Shown here: positions 50,495-58,489 of the stretch, one piece after another
Layout of the letters: every line of letters starts with the position of its first letter
Position numbering within the stretch: the first letter of the stretch is position 1
NCBI RefSeq assembly: GCF_020687765.1
Contig: NZ_JAJEWJ010000005.1
Coordinates: 216,103-280,102 of the forward strand
Reading direction: 5' to 3'
DNA length: 64,000 nucleotides
Source of the DNA: Sphingobacterium sp. FBM7-1
GTDB taxonomy: Bacteria > Bacteroidota > Bacteroidia > Sphingobacteriales > Sphingobacteriaceae
Translations under genes and position numbers: made by a program
The notes under the pieces: model-generated
Database searches by the model: none
Told to the model about the DNA's origin: nothing
Seen by the model: only the letters and a program-made list of their open reading frames with translations

Positions 50495-50929
50495 ATGGAA
50501 GAAACGAGCATCAAATCCATCATAGGAGGAATTGCCAAAGACCACCGGGGGCAGATTCGATTTGTCAACGATTTTGATATGGCACAGGTCAAACGCTTTT
50601 ATATTATCAAGAATACAGATACGGAGTTAGTTCGCGGCTGGAGGGCGCACCGTATAGAGCAACGTTGGTTTTATGTGCTATCTGGCTCGTTTGCAGTCGA
50701 CTTGATACAGATAGATGATTGGGCAAACGCGTCACCAGAATTGCCTGTCGAAAAGCGTATATTAACTGCGGAAGAACAACAGGTGCTACATGTACCGGTA
50801 GGATATGGTACGGCATTTCAGGCATTGGAACCGGAAAGCGAATTATTGGTATTCGCGGATTACGGCATCGAGAATGCTAGAAAGGATGATTATACATGGC
50901 CAATAGATTATTTTAAGCATAGGAGTTAG
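50495..50929 (+). CDS. WxcM/FdtA-like cupin sugar isomerase
   Basis: The 144-residue single-domain cupin has G-G-I-A-K-D-H-R-G near the N-terminus and the central H-R-I-E-Q-R-W-F-Y-V-L-S-G-S. The late V-P-x-G-Y-G-T-A-F-Q-A-L block belongs to the WxcM-like and dTDP-4-dehydrorhamnose 3,5-epimerase clan. FdtA/QdtA relatives catalyse 3,4-ketoisomerisation of dTDP-4-keto-6-deoxyglucose. No RmlA/B genes are in the window, so the substrate is uncertain and may be the UDP-4-keto sugar of the neighbouring dehydratase. Confidence 0.8.
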   Translation: MEETSIKSIIGGIAKDHRGQIRFVNDFDMAQVKRFYIIKNTDTELVRGWRAHRIEQRWFYVLSGSFAVDLIQIDDWANASPELPVEKRILTAEEQQVLHVPVGYGTAFQALEPESELLVFADYGIENARKDDYTWPIDYFKHRS

Positions 50930-50941
50930 CGAAAAAAATAC

Positions 50942-50949
50942 TACTTTTG
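50942..50949 (+). promoter_or_regulatory. Putative promoter -7 box of the export genes
   Basis: TACTTTTG matches TAnnTTTG and lies in the spacer after the cupin gene, 63 bases before the preferred wza start at 51013. It supports starting the wza-like gene at 51013 instead of further upstream. No perfect -33 box is seen. Confidence 0.45.
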
Positions 50950-51012
50950 TGCAAATTTGAACATATTGTGGAAAGATTTTTGCTTATGCAAGTTCAACGA
51001 AATAAAAAATCT

Positions 51013-51792
51013 ATGTCTAAACGTATCTTCGGTGTACTCCTTTCATTGTTCACCATAATCGTATTGTTTTGTACTTCCTGTGCGACCAAAAAGAATATGG
51101 TGTATTTCCAACCCGATTCTGTGGAATTGAATACCATGTATGAATTAAATGCCCCAAGATTACAACCAGGAGATATCCTTGCCATATCGGTGACGGCAGA
51201 TGATCCGAGAGCTACTATTCCGTTTAACCAAGTGTCGCAATATCAGGGTCAAGGGGGGATGTTGCAACCTAATAATCCATTTTTACCAACGTATGCCATT
51301 GATGCGAATGGCGAGATTGATTTCCCCAAAGTCGGCAAGATTAAACTAGCTGGAAAAACGCGTACGCAGGCTATGGATTTCTTACGAGGAGAAGTGGCAA
51401 AATTTATCGTCGATCCAGGAATCTCGATGGTGGTTCGGAATTTCCGGGTGACCGTATTGGGCGAAGTGGCCCGTCCAGGAACTTTTACGATCGAAAATGA
51501 CCGGTTGACGATATTGGAGGCGTTGGGTTTGGCGGGTGATATGACAATATATGGGGAACGTAATAATGTATTGGTTATCCGAGAACAGGATGGTAAGAAG
51601 GAAGAGTTTAGGTTGGATTTAAGAAAACGGGAAGCAATGAATTCGCCGGCTTATTATTTAACGCAGAACGATGTGGTATACGTCGAGCCGAATGGTGCAC
51701 GTATTCAGAATTCAAAATATACTGCCACGACATCTATTTTTGTTTCTGTTGTAGGTTTGATCGTTACTGTAATATCTGTTGTGACCCGCTAA
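51013..51792 (+). CDS. Polysaccharide export lipoprotein (Wza-like)
   Basis: The start at 51013 gives a clean lipoprotein signal ending at Cys23 (C-T-S-C-A). In-frame codons further upstream (50947 TTG, 50986 ATG) precede or overlap the presumed promoter box. The mature part has the Poly_export/SLBB order: L-Q-P-G-D-I-L-A-I-S-V, I-D-A-N-G-E-I-D-F-P-K-V-G, then a SLBB domain V-L-G-E-V-A-R-P-G-T-F. A C-terminal hydrophobic helix may insert in the outer membrane. It forms the outer-membrane exit pore with the Wzc-like protein. Confidence 0.93.
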   Translation: MSKRIFGVLLSLFTIIVLFCTSCATKKNMVYFQPDSVELNTMYELNAPRLQPGDILAISVTADDPRATIPFNQVSQYQGQGGMLQPNNPFLPTYAIDANGEIDFPKVGKIKLAGKTRTQAMDFLRGEVAKFIVDPGISMVVRNFRVTVLGEVARPGTFTIENDRLTILEALGLAGDMTIYGERNNVLVIREQDGKKEEFRLDLRKREAMNSPAYYLTQNDVVYVEPNGARIQNSKYTATTSIFVSVVGLIVTVISVVTR

Positions 51793-51826
51793 CTATATTA
51801 ATCGAAGAGAAGAATCGAGAGCATTT

Positions 51827-54235
51827 ATGAAGAATAACGCTTATCCCCAGATAAAAGAATCGGACGACCAGGAGCTAAATCTCAAGCAGATTTTTGAACA
51901 ATATGCCTTTTATTGGAAATGGTTTGTTGTTTCTGTGACCGTCTGCCTTTTTGCTGCGTTCGTCTATTTACGGTACGCGCAAAAAATCTATAACACCAGT
52001 GCCAAAATTCTCCTGCAGGATGAAAAACAGGCATCGGGCGATATGGCCGGACTGGCCGAGTTAGCGACGATGACGGGCATGGGAAGTTCGTCTGCAGCCT
52101 TTGTGAACGATCAGATGGAGGTTCTGCGCTCCCGTCGTCTCATGCGGAAAGTGGTCGATACGAATCGGCTGTATATTTCCTATCATATGAAGGGGAATAT
52201 TAAGTCTGCCGAGGTGTTGGAAAGTCAATCGCCGCTGAAAATGATGTTGCTCGAACCAGACCATGCACGTCTGGATTCCGTAGGGTATGCTTTCACCGTA
52301 AGCAAGAAAGGCAACAGTTATAAAATAAAGGATGAACTGGAAGGAACAAGGGAGTATGTACTAGGAAGCAAACTAGAGACACCCATCGGCCCGATCAGTT
52401 TAGTGCCGCAGGAAAACAATAAGCTTTGGGAAGGGGATTTGCAGATTAGCTATATTCCGTCGGATATCACCGTCGATATATTACGAAATGCGGTACAGAT
52501 TACACCGAATAAAGAAGCACAATCATTCTTGGTTAATTTCTCGATGGACTATCCGTTGATTGCGAAGTCCGAATTGATTTTGAACTCGCTTATTGAGCAA
52601 TACAATGAGGATGTAACTTATGATAAAGCGCAGGTGACAAGAGCAACGTCCAAGTTTATTACTTCCCGTTTGGAATTGATCTCCCAGGATCTGGCAGAAG
52701 CGGACTCTAAAGTTGCCGACTTTAAGGATCGGAATAGCTTAATGGATATGCAGGAGGAAGCACGTTTGTATATGCAGAATGCAACAGCCAATGAACAAAA
52801 ACTGGTGGAATACCAGACACAATTGAGCTTGGCAGACATGATGCGGGAAGCTACCACAACGACAGAATATAATCTACTGCCGTCCAACATTGGTCTCACA
52901 GATCCTTCGATTCAAGCGAATATTAACAGTTACAATGAGTTGGTGCTAGAGCGGGATGATTTATTGAAATCGGCTACGCCGGATAACCCCGTGGTACAAC
53001 AGCTGAATAATAATATCGCGCAGATCAATAAGAACTTGCAGATTTCCTTGGACAACTACAGGAAAGTATTGCAAGGGAATGTAGACGCGTTACAGGGCCA
53101 GAAGGGTAAGTTTGAAGGCAAGTTGAATCAGTTGCCAAACCAAGAACGTGGTTTTAAGGATATTTCCCGCCAACAGCAGATTGTGGAAACCTTATATCTG
53201 TTCTTGTTGCAGAAGCGAGAAGAGACAGAGATTAAGGCTGCCGCTACGCCGGCAAATTTAAAAGTGGTGGACGCAGCTTACGGTTCATGGGCGCCAGTCG
53301 CACCACGAAAAGCGATCATTATGCTTGGTGCCTTGATCTTGGGCTTCTTGATTCCATTTGGTATCCTGTATATTAGATTCTTACTCGACAACAAAGTACA
53401 TTCCCGGAAAGACATCGAGGAAGCGCTCGGCGCGCCGATCTTAGGAGAAGTTCCTGCCTCCGAGCATCCGATTATCGAGGAGAACGATCGTTCATCCTTG
53501 GCGGAGGCTATCCGGATCTTGCGTACAAACATTACCTTTATGTTAGGGGCCGGGAAAAAGAACGAATCTGCGGTACTGTATGTAACGTCTACCACCTCGG
53601 GTGAAGGAAAGTCTTTTATTGCCACCAACTTGGCGAGGATTTTATCCATGTCGGGTAAGAAGGTATTATTATTGGGTGCGGATATTCGTTCGCCTAAGGT
53701 ATTGGATTATTTGGGGCTTTCTCATTTGCAGCACACCAGTATTGGTATCACTCAGTATCTGGTAAATCCAGAGATGTCGGTATCGAATATTGTTATTGAG
53801 AAGCCAGCACCGTATAACTTCGATATTATCTATTCGGGGTATATTGCGCCTAACCCGGCGGAATTGCTGATGAACGGTCACTTCGCGGATTTGATTGCTT
53901 ACGGACGGATGCAGTACGATTATGTGATCGTGGATACGGCACCGGTCAGTATGGTAACGGACACCTTGCTAATTGCCGAGCATGCCGATATGACGATCTA
54001 CGTGACACGCGCAAATTACCTAGACAGACGTCTATTGAATATTCCGAAGGAACTCTATGAAGAGGGCAAATTGAAGAATATGGCAGTTGTGGTCAACGAT
54101 GTGGACTTTAAACGCGGTTACGGTTATGGCTACGGTTATGGTTACGGCTATGGCGACATGCAGGAGGTTTCTTTGCGCAAACGCATTTGGAACGCCATCA
54201 AAGGCAAAAGCAATAAGCCGAAGATTAGGGGCTAA
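51827..54235 (+). CDS. Wzc-like chain-length regulator and tyrosine kinase
   Basis: The N-terminal Wzz domain has one helix near residue 30-50 and a long periplasmic coiled coil. A GNVR-type segment and a second helix near 490-515 follow, then a cytoplasmic BY-kinase domain. The P-loop is T-S-G-E-G-K-S (Lys595). The Walker A' strand reads L-L-L-G-A-D-I-R, with Gly where the classical proteobacterial enzyme has the first Asp. The C-terminus holds a Y-G-Y-G run of alternating tyrosines (nucleotides about 54115-54156) that is the expected autophosphorylation cluster. The 802-residue fused form is usual in Bacteroidota. It controls polymerisation and export with the Wza-like protein. Confidence 0.94.
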   Translation: MKNNAYPQIKESDDQELNLKQIFEQYAFYWKWFVVSVTVCLFAAFVYLRYAQKIYNTSAKILLQDEKQASGDMAGLAELATMTGMGSSSAAFVNDQMEVLRSRRLMRKVVDTNRLYISYHMKGNIKSAEVLESQSPLKMMLLEPDHARLDSVGYAFTVSKKGNSYKIKDELEGTREYVLGSKLETPIGPISLVPQENNKLWEGDLQISYIPSDITVDILRNAVQITPNKEAQSFLVNFSMDYPLIAKSELILNSLIEQYNEDVTYDKAQVTRATSKFITSRLELISQDLAEADSKVADFKDRNSLMDMQEEARLYMQNATANEQKLVEYQTQLSLADMMREATTTTEYNLLPSNIGLTDPSIQANINSYNELVLERDDLLKSATPDNPVVQQLNNNIAQINKNLQISLDNYRKVLQGNVDALQGQKGKFEGKLNQLPNQERGFKDISRQQQIVETLYLFLLQKREETEIKAAATPANLKVVDAAYGSWAPVAPRKAIIMLGALILGFLIPFGILYIRFLLDNKVHSRKDIEEALGAPILGEVPASEHPIIEENDRSSLAEAIRILRTNITFMLGAGKKNESAVLYVTSTTSGEGKSFIATNLARILSMSGKKVLLLGADIRSPKVLDYLGLSHLQHTSIGITQYLVNPEMSVSNIVIEKPAPYNFDIIYSGYIAPNPAELLMNGHFADLIAYGRMQYDYVIVDTAPVSMVTDTLLIAEHADMTIYVTRANYLDRRLLNIPKELYEEGKLKNMAVVVNDVDFKRGYGYGYGYGYGYGDMQEVSLRKRIWNAIKGKSNKPKIRG

Positions 54236-54286
54236 TTAAGAATCCTGATATATGGAAAGCATCCGTAACTTTTTTATTTTTACGCT

Positions 54287-54559
54287 ATGAGGACGTTAAG
54301 ACAAGATTTAGTACTTCGAAAGGTCGGAGATGATTATATCATGGTGGATCCTGGGCAAGGGATGGTAGATCTTTCTAAAGTTCACACGCTGAACGAGACT
54401 GCCGCGTGGCTCTGGGAGAATCTGGCCGGAAAGGATGTTACTGTGGAACGGGTCGCCGACCTCTTGTGTGAACATTATGAAGTTATGCCGGAAAAGGCAA
54501 CTTCCGATGCGATTGCCCTGATTCAGGAATTTGAAGCTGCCGGCCTATTTGCAACCTAG
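54287..54559 (+). CDS. PqqD-family (RiPP recognition element) protein
   Basis: This 90-residue protein has the PqqD winged-helix pattern: V-D-P-G-Q-G-M-V-D-L near residue 25, L-N-E-T-A-A-W-L-W-E in the middle, and a C-terminal helix containing D-A-I-A-L-I-Q-E-F. PqqD-like domains bind leader peptides of ribosomally made natural products; stand-alone copies of about 90 residues include the B1 proteins of lasso peptide clusters. It starts a same-strand set of six genes and is followed by an HprK-like kinase after 3 bp. Confidence 0.88.
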   Translation: MRTLRQDLVLRKVGDDYIMVDPGQGMVDLSKVHTLNETAAWLWENLAGKDVTVERVADLLCEHYEVMPEKATSDAIALIQEFEAAGLFAT

Positions 54560-54562
54560 CAT

Positions 54563-55483
54563 ATGGGTACGGTAAAGAGCCATTTTTACGAAGTCGCTGG
54601 ATTGCAGTTCGAATTGCGATGCGATCCAGAATTGGATACGGATATGCTCTTACCCTCATTCACGGGTTTTCGTAAAAGGAATGCCGACAGCGAGATCTCA
54701 GTTGCGGTCGTGACTTTAACAGAAGGAGAAATTCGTGAGGATGGTGAAATGGGTATCCTCAGGAGCGACATTTCCCTTGTTTGGGGCGATAATTTTCGCT
54801 TCTACGAACGTGAAAATACTTTTGCCACCCAAATTAAACATCATGTCAGGGAGCGGGAATGGTTGATGGTGAGTACACGTGATTTTAAGGAATCTGTTAT
54901 TTATGGTAATGCTAGCGATCCGCGCACAGGGGAGTTGCTCAGTTGGCTATTAATGGTGGTCTTCGGGCAGGTAGGGTTACAATATCAACGCATATTGATC
55001 CATGCTTCGGTCATTGCACACCGTGAAAAGGAGGGTGTGGCTTTTTTGGGAAAAAGCGGTACTGGAAAAAGTACGCATAGTCGACTTTGGCTACAACACG
55101 TCCCTGAAACGGAGTTACTCAATGATGATAACCCGGCTATTCGTATAGAAGATAATGGGAGAGTGTTTATATACGGTACGCCATGGAGCGGAAAAACGCC
55201 CTGTTATAAAAACAAGAAGGTCGAATTGAAGGCATTTGTGCGACTGGAACAGGCCCCATACAATAAATTTACGAAGCAAGAGAATATACATAGCTTGATC
55301 GCGGTGCTTCCTAGCTGCACAGCTATCCGTTGGAATAAGGTATTGTTCCAGGCAATGACCGATACGCTTTCGCGTATCGTTGACAACGTGATGGTCGGAA
55401 AGTTGGAATGTCTTCCTGATGCAGAAGCTGCCTATTTATCGTCTGCCGCTGTTTTTGGTAACCAATCCACTTTTTTTGAATAA
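54563..55483 (+). CDS. HPr-kinase-like protein
   Basis: The 306-residue protein has a P-loop G-K-S-G-T-G-K-S-T (residues 163-171, Lys169) preceded by H-A-S-V-I and followed by N-D-D-N-P-A-I-R, matching the HprK catalytic core. It also has a P-W-S-G-K-T segment. It lacks the N-terminal receptor domain of true HprK. Kinases of this type phosphorylate peptides in some lasso peptide clusters of Firmicutes and are also found beside PqqD and NTP_transf_5 genes in Bacteroidota. The substrate is unknown; a small peptide or protein of the same locus is the obvious candidate. Confidence 0.85.
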   Translation: MGTVKSHFYEVAGLQFELRCDPELDTDMLLPSFTGFRKRNADSEISVAVVTLTEGEIREDGEMGILRSDISLVWGDNFRFYERENTFATQIKHHVREREWLMVSTRDFKESVIYGNASDPRTGELLSWLLMVVFGQVGLQYQRILIHASVIAHREKEGVAFLGKSGTGKSTHSRLWLQHVPETELLNDDNPAIRIEDNGRVFIYGTPWSGKTPCYKNKKVELKAFVRLEQAPYNKFTKQENIHSLIAVLPSCTAIRWNKVLFQAMTDTLSRIVDNVMVGKLECLPDAEAAYLSSAAVFGNQSTFFE

Positions 55484-55493
55484 TTGTAATAAA

Positions 55494-55518
55494 AAACATA
55501 GTATTTTTAGCTATGTTT
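55494..55518 (+). repeat. 8-bp inverted repeat between kinase and nucleotidyltransferase genes
   Basis: AAACATAG (55494-55501) and CTATGTTT (55511-55518) pair perfectly around a 9-base loop, nine bases before the next ATG. The stem is AT-rich, so it is a weak hairpin or a dyad operator. Without a T tract it is not a convincing terminator. Confidence 0.4.
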
Positions 55519-55526
55519 AAAACACA

Positions 55527-56630
55527 ATGAAGGATAAACTAAAAGAGACTTTTTTCGAGCTACTGCGCATGGGGCTTTGGGGCAAGGGCAAACTTTCTGT
55601 TGCCGAACCATTGTCTGACGAAGACTGGGCTGTCCTTTATCAATATGCTTTAAACCATACGGTGGAAGGGATTATTTTCGATAGTTTTTCTTTATTGTCA
55701 GAAGAGCAGTTACCCCCTCGAGCATTGCGCATGAAATGGACGGTACGTGTCGATCAGATTGAGCGCTACAGTATGCAGATGGGGAGAGTTACCGCAGAAC
55801 AATTTAAGGGTTTTGTGCAACTAGGCACCAAGCCTATTCTGTTGAAGGGGCAGGGGGTGGCTAGTTGTTATCCAAATCCCTTGCATCGCATATCCGGGGA
55901 TATCGATTGGTATTTCGAAGACGATGGATACGATAAGGCTCGTGAATACCTTCGAAAACGGAATATTCTTGCTGATTCCCCGCTTGGTCATAGTCTGGGT
56001 TATAATTGGCAAGGGATACATATAGAGCACCATCGGCGTCTATTTGACATCCGAAGTCTTTTCAAGGTGGCATACCTGAAAAAACTAGAGGACACTTATC
56101 GTGACAAAAAGCAGTCGGTTTTAATAGAAGGTCAAGCCGTTTCTTTGCTGGCTCCGGAATTGCAGATATTGCAAGTGAATATCCATATTTTAAAGCATCT
56201 ACTCTCTTTTGGTATTGGTTTACGCCAGATCTGTGATGCCGCCATATTGTACCATGCTTATAGCAAGGTAATCGATTCCGAGCAGCTTCGGCTGATGTAT
56301 AAAAATGCCGGTATTTTGAAATGGGTGCATGTGTTGCATGCGGTACTCGTTAAATACATAGGTTTGCCCAAGGAAGATCTGCCTTTTCCTTATCCGGACA
56401 ACCTAGCGTCGGATTGGATGATGGAAGAAGTTTGGAATTCAGGTAATTTTGGTTTTTATGATGAACGTTACCTAGATGGGAAGGTCTCGTTTGTCTCTGT
56501 CCATCCGGATGGCGCTCGCCGATTATGGATAAATGTGCGTTTATATTTTAGATATGCTCCCCAAGAAGTTATATTTTTCCCAATACGACGTGCCTTCGCG
56601 CGTTTGACGGCTCTTTTCTCCCGCCGGTAA
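55527..56630 (+). CDS. Nucleotidyltransferase family protein (NTP_transf_5)
   Basis: The 367-residue protein has the family block I-L-L-K-G-Q-G-V-A and the nucleotidyltransferase metal site S-G-D-I-D-W-Y (Asp125, Asp127), followed by a helical half with L-x-x-L-V-H-I-type helices (N-I-H-I-L-K-H). Members are often encoded with PqqD and HprK-like genes in peptide clusters and near exopolysaccharide loci; their substrate is not established. It ends the first half of the locus; nearly 1 kb of unusual DNA follows. Confidence 0.85.
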   Translation: MKDKLKETFFELLRMGLWGKGKLSVAEPLSDEDWAVLYQYALNHTVEGIIFDSFSLLSEEQLPPRALRMKWTVRVDQIERYSMQMGRVTAEQFKGFVQLGTKPILLKGQGVASCYPNPLHRISGDIDWYFEDDGYDKAREYLRKRNILADSPLGHSLGYNWQGIHIEHHRRLFDIRSLFKVAYLKKLEDTYRDKKQSVLIEGQAVSLLAPELQILQVNIHILKHLLSFGIGLRQICDAAILYHAYSKVIDSEQLRLMYKNAGILKWVHVLHAVLVKYIGLPKEDLPFPYPDNLASDWMMEEVWNSGNFGFYDERYLDGKVSFVSVHPDGARRLWINVRLYFRYAPQEVIFFPIRRAFARLTALFSRR

Positions 56631-56711
56631 CAGGCGCACCTTCCTTTATCTCTTCTTACTTCTTATTATTCGACTATCGTAACATCTAGTGACGAAGAAG
56701 AATTTTTTTTA

Positions 56712-56733
56712 AAACAATATAAACATATTGTTT
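56712..56733. repeat. 9-bp inverted repeat, possible operator or hairpin
   Basis: AAACAATAT (56712-56720) and ATATTGTTT (56725-56733) are perfect complements around a 4-base loop. It is AT-only except for one C and one G, follows an A/T-rich tract and precedes the small ORFs, which fits a DNA-binding site better than a terminator. Confidence 0.45.
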
Positions 56734-56780
56734 GTTGTATTTCTATAAATCTAGTGATAGGTACATAAACTTAATTGGAG

Positions 56781-56852
56781 ATGAAAAGAAAACGCTTTAA
56801 TTGTTTGTTTGTACAAGTGTTATTGTGTAATTCTACGGACTTTGTAGCCTAA
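56781..56852 (+). CDS. Possible 23-residue leader peptide
   Basis: An ATG preceded by GGAG (with no spacer) opens a 23-codon frame with a basic start (M-K-R-K-R) and a hydrophobic middle containing two Cys. Its last codons overlap a 7-bp hairpin (arms 56841-56847 and 56856-56862) followed by T-rich sequence. The layout resembles an attenuator leader, but it may be chance. Confidence 0.25.
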   Translation: MKRKRFNCLFVQVLLCNSTDFVA

Positions 56853-56872
56853 AACCTACAAAATTTATTTTT
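56841..56872 (+). terminator. Weak hairpin with T-rich tail
   Basis: TTTGTAG (56841-56847) pairs with CTACAAA (56856-56862) around 8 bases, followed by TTTATTTTT. It could attenuate transcription into the 39-codon ORF downstream. The stem has few G:C pairs, so this is a modest call. Confidence 0.35.
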
Positions 56873-56889
56873 AATTAACTACCAGATGT

Positions 56890-57009
56890 ATGAAAAACTA
56901 TACCAAAATACCCGCCTCGAAGGCGATGCTTTTTCATGAAGTAGCGGGCTATTTTTATGATTATGAAGACACTCCGGCCGTTAGTTTACATTTATATCTG
57001 TTTGGTTAG
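56890..57009 (+). CDS. 39-residue putative precursor peptide
   Basis: The frame begins M-K-N-Y-T-K-I-P and ends with the aromatic sequence L-H-L-Y-L-F-G before TAG. The first half (about 19 residues) is basic and leader-like, with a Tyr-x-x-x-Pro. The second half starts G-Y-F-Y-D-Y-E-D and is acidic and aromatic. A Gly followed at position 7-8 by Glu/Asp would suit macrolactam formation as in lasso peptides. However, the leader lacks the usual Thr two residues before the Gly, the spacing of its Tyr-Pro motif is off, and no lasso B2 or cyclase gene is adjacent. It is short enough to be fortuitous. Location beside a PqqD-like gene and exporter is the main support. Confidence 0.4.
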   Translation: MKNYTKIPASKAMLFHEVAGYFYDYEDTPAVSLHLYLFG

Positions 57010-57020
57010 CAAGTAAGAAA

Positions 57021-57439
57021 ATGATTAATACTCACCTTAGTTTAATTAAATACGTTTCTATTATAACGGACAAATCACTAACGCTGCGGTTCTTACCGCT
57101 TTAGGCGAAGATGGTTTGGTAGGTGTGGGGCTTTCAGATCTATCTTTGGAACTTGCTAATTTACAGGTTTTGGAGACTAATATTCCAATTCTAGGGAATA
57201 GCTTTGGTTTATCTGCAGGTCTATGGACAAATACACGTCTTCTTGAAGGTTCTTTACTTACTGATTTAGGTACAAGTGTAGGTTCACAAGGCTACCTTGC
57301 TTACACAGGTACAGCGTTGGTGGGTGGACGGTTTGCTAGAGCAACAACTACTGCAGAGCTTTTGGGTAATGTGGATTTATTAGGCATTGATGTAGCCGAC
57401 ATTTCACTGAAGAACGTACGTTGTGTACGTGCAAACTAA
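57021..57439 (+). pseudogene. Frameshifted 139-codon gene of unknown function
   Basis: An ATG at 57021 reads M-I-N-T-H-L-S-L-I-K-Y-V-S and then runs to a stop at 57102, while the -1 frame is open from 57050 to a stop at 57437-57439. The -1 frame encodes a coherent Gly/Leu/Thr/Asn-rich protein with one Cys (N-V-R-C-V-R-A-N end). Adding one T in the run near 57061 would join both into one 139-residue frame. The protein has no signal peptide and no family I recognise; alternating L-x-L, T-x-T and G-x-G stretches suggest beta structure. It may be a decayed or slippage-controlled substrate of the neighbouring exporter, or the base may be a sequencing error. If translated as is, a TTG at 57116 would give 107 residues. 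Confidence 0.5.
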
Positions 57440-57482
57440 ATCACAATAATAGTACTTATTTATAGCGATAATTTTATAATAG

Positions 57483-57510
57483 AAAGGCTGTTCGTAGGGA
57501 CAGCCTTTTT
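57483..57510 (+). terminator. Strong rho-independent terminator
   Basis: AAAGGCTGT (57483-57491) pairs perfectly with ACAGCCTTT (57500-57508) around an 8-base loop and runs into TTTTT. It separates the small-ORF region from the thioredoxin/peptidase/exporter genes, so those need their own promoter. Confidence 0.85.
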
Positions 57511-57538
57511 CACTGCTTATCAATGTCAACCGTAACTT

Positions 57539-57550
57539 GCGTAATTACGC
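57539..57550. repeat. 12-bp perfect palindrome upstream of the thioredoxin-like gene
   Basis: GCGTAATTACGC is a perfect palindrome that lies between the terminator and the ATG at 57586. It is a candidate operator for the downstream three-gene set; no second copy was noticed in the window. Confidence 0.35.
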
Positions 57551-57585
57551 GGAAAAACCTAAATTGATCGAAAAATTACCACATT

Positions 57586-58479
57586 ATGGATTTTGTATCG
57601 CTACATAAGGGAAAGCTGTATTGGGCAATAGCTATCTTCTTGATCTTTATTTCCTGTGGCAGCCCGCGAGAAGGGCAATCTGTGCAAAGCGACTCGCTTC
57701 CTGCTAAGCGCCTGCTTAAGTATTGGGATGGGTTTAACTTTAAGGCAAAGATACAGGCAGGCAATCCCGATGCGGTAGAGCAGAAATTGGTGGATTTTAT
57801 GGGGCTGTTCCCCACTGTCCCGGATACCGTTATGCAGATCGCTGTGCATGACATGCTGAAAAAAGCATCCGTAGAACCGCAGAACCTAACTTTTTTTTTA
57901 GATAAATATAACCATTACTTGTACGATCCCAATTCGCCGATGCGAAATGATGAATATTATGAGCCGGTTTTAACTTATCTTGCCGCGGATGAAAAATTGC
58001 CGCAGGATGAAAGGACTAAACATGCCCTACTGTTGGAGCTTGTAAGAAAGAATCAGGTCGGAACATTGGCGACTGATTTTGAATTTTTAGCGAAAGACGG
58101 GAAATACCGAAGGATGCACGAAGGGGCTAAACCGTATAAAATGCTCGTGTTTTACGATCCAACCTGTGCGCAATGTGAAGCGATAATGAAGGATCTCGGA
58201 TACACACCTGCCGTATACAATTGCATAGAAAATGGATTTTTAGAAATCGTATCGGTAAGTTTGCATCCGGATAAAGCGCGTTGGACGTCGTATCAAAAAC
58301 GTATACCCGATAATTGGGTCAACGGCTGGGATGAAAAAGGTCGTGTTATCAACGATGGTCTGTATAATATACGGGCCTATCCGACCATCTTTTTATTAGA
58401 TGAATCGAACGTAGTGTTATTGAAAGATGCACCGCTGGATGTGACCTTACGTTATTTGGTGAATGTGGTTTCGCATTAA
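57586..58479 (+). CDS. Thioredoxin-fold lipoprotein (DUF5106-like)
   Basis: A lipoprotein signal ends at Cys24 (F-I-S-C-G). A helical region of about 130 residues resembles DUF5106, and the C-terminal thioredoxin-like domain has the C-A-Q-C active site (Cys194, Cys197) and a cis-Pro motif A-Y-P-T-I-F-L-L. It should face the periplasm and could form or reduce disulfides in the exported product; the disrupted gene upstream has a single Cys. The S24/S26 peptidase gene follows after 10 bp. Confidence 0.82.
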   Translation: MDFVSLHKGKLYWAIAIFLIFISCGSPREGQSVQSDSLPAKRLLKYWDGFNFKAKIQAGNPDAVEQKLVDFMGLFPTVPDTVMQIAVHDMLKKASVEPQNLTFFLDKYNHYLYDPNSPMRNDEYYEPVLTYLAADEKLPQDERTKHALLLELVRKNQVGTLATDFEFLAKDGKYRRMHEGAKPYKMLVFYDPTCAQCEAIMKDLGYTPAVYNCIENGFLEIVSVSLHPDKARWTSYQKRIPDNWVNGWDEKGRVINDGLYNIRAYPTIFLLDESNVVLLKDAPLDVTLRYLVNVVSH

Positions 58480-58489
58480 CGGTTAAAAA

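Larger units (their letters stand above)
56631..57585. other. 955-bp gene-poor region with hairpins and small ORFs
   Basis: No long intact gene lies here. The region holds a 9-bp inverted repeat (56712-56733), a 23-codon ORF overlapping a hairpin, a 39-codon ORF (56890-57009) and a frameshifted 139-codon gene (57021-57439). A strong terminator (57483-57510) and a 12-bp palindrome (57539-57550) follow. The position is where precursor genes would be expected between modification genes and the exporter. Confidence 0.7.

Noticed and set aside
54287..57009. Canonical lasso peptide cluster
   Set aside because: PqqD, HprK-like and nucleotidyltransferase genes fit, but there is no B2 transglutaminase-like protease, no adjacent Asn-synthase cyclase and the 39-residue ORF lacks Thr at -2. 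The Asn-synthase-like gene at 360 is more than 50 kb away in another operon.
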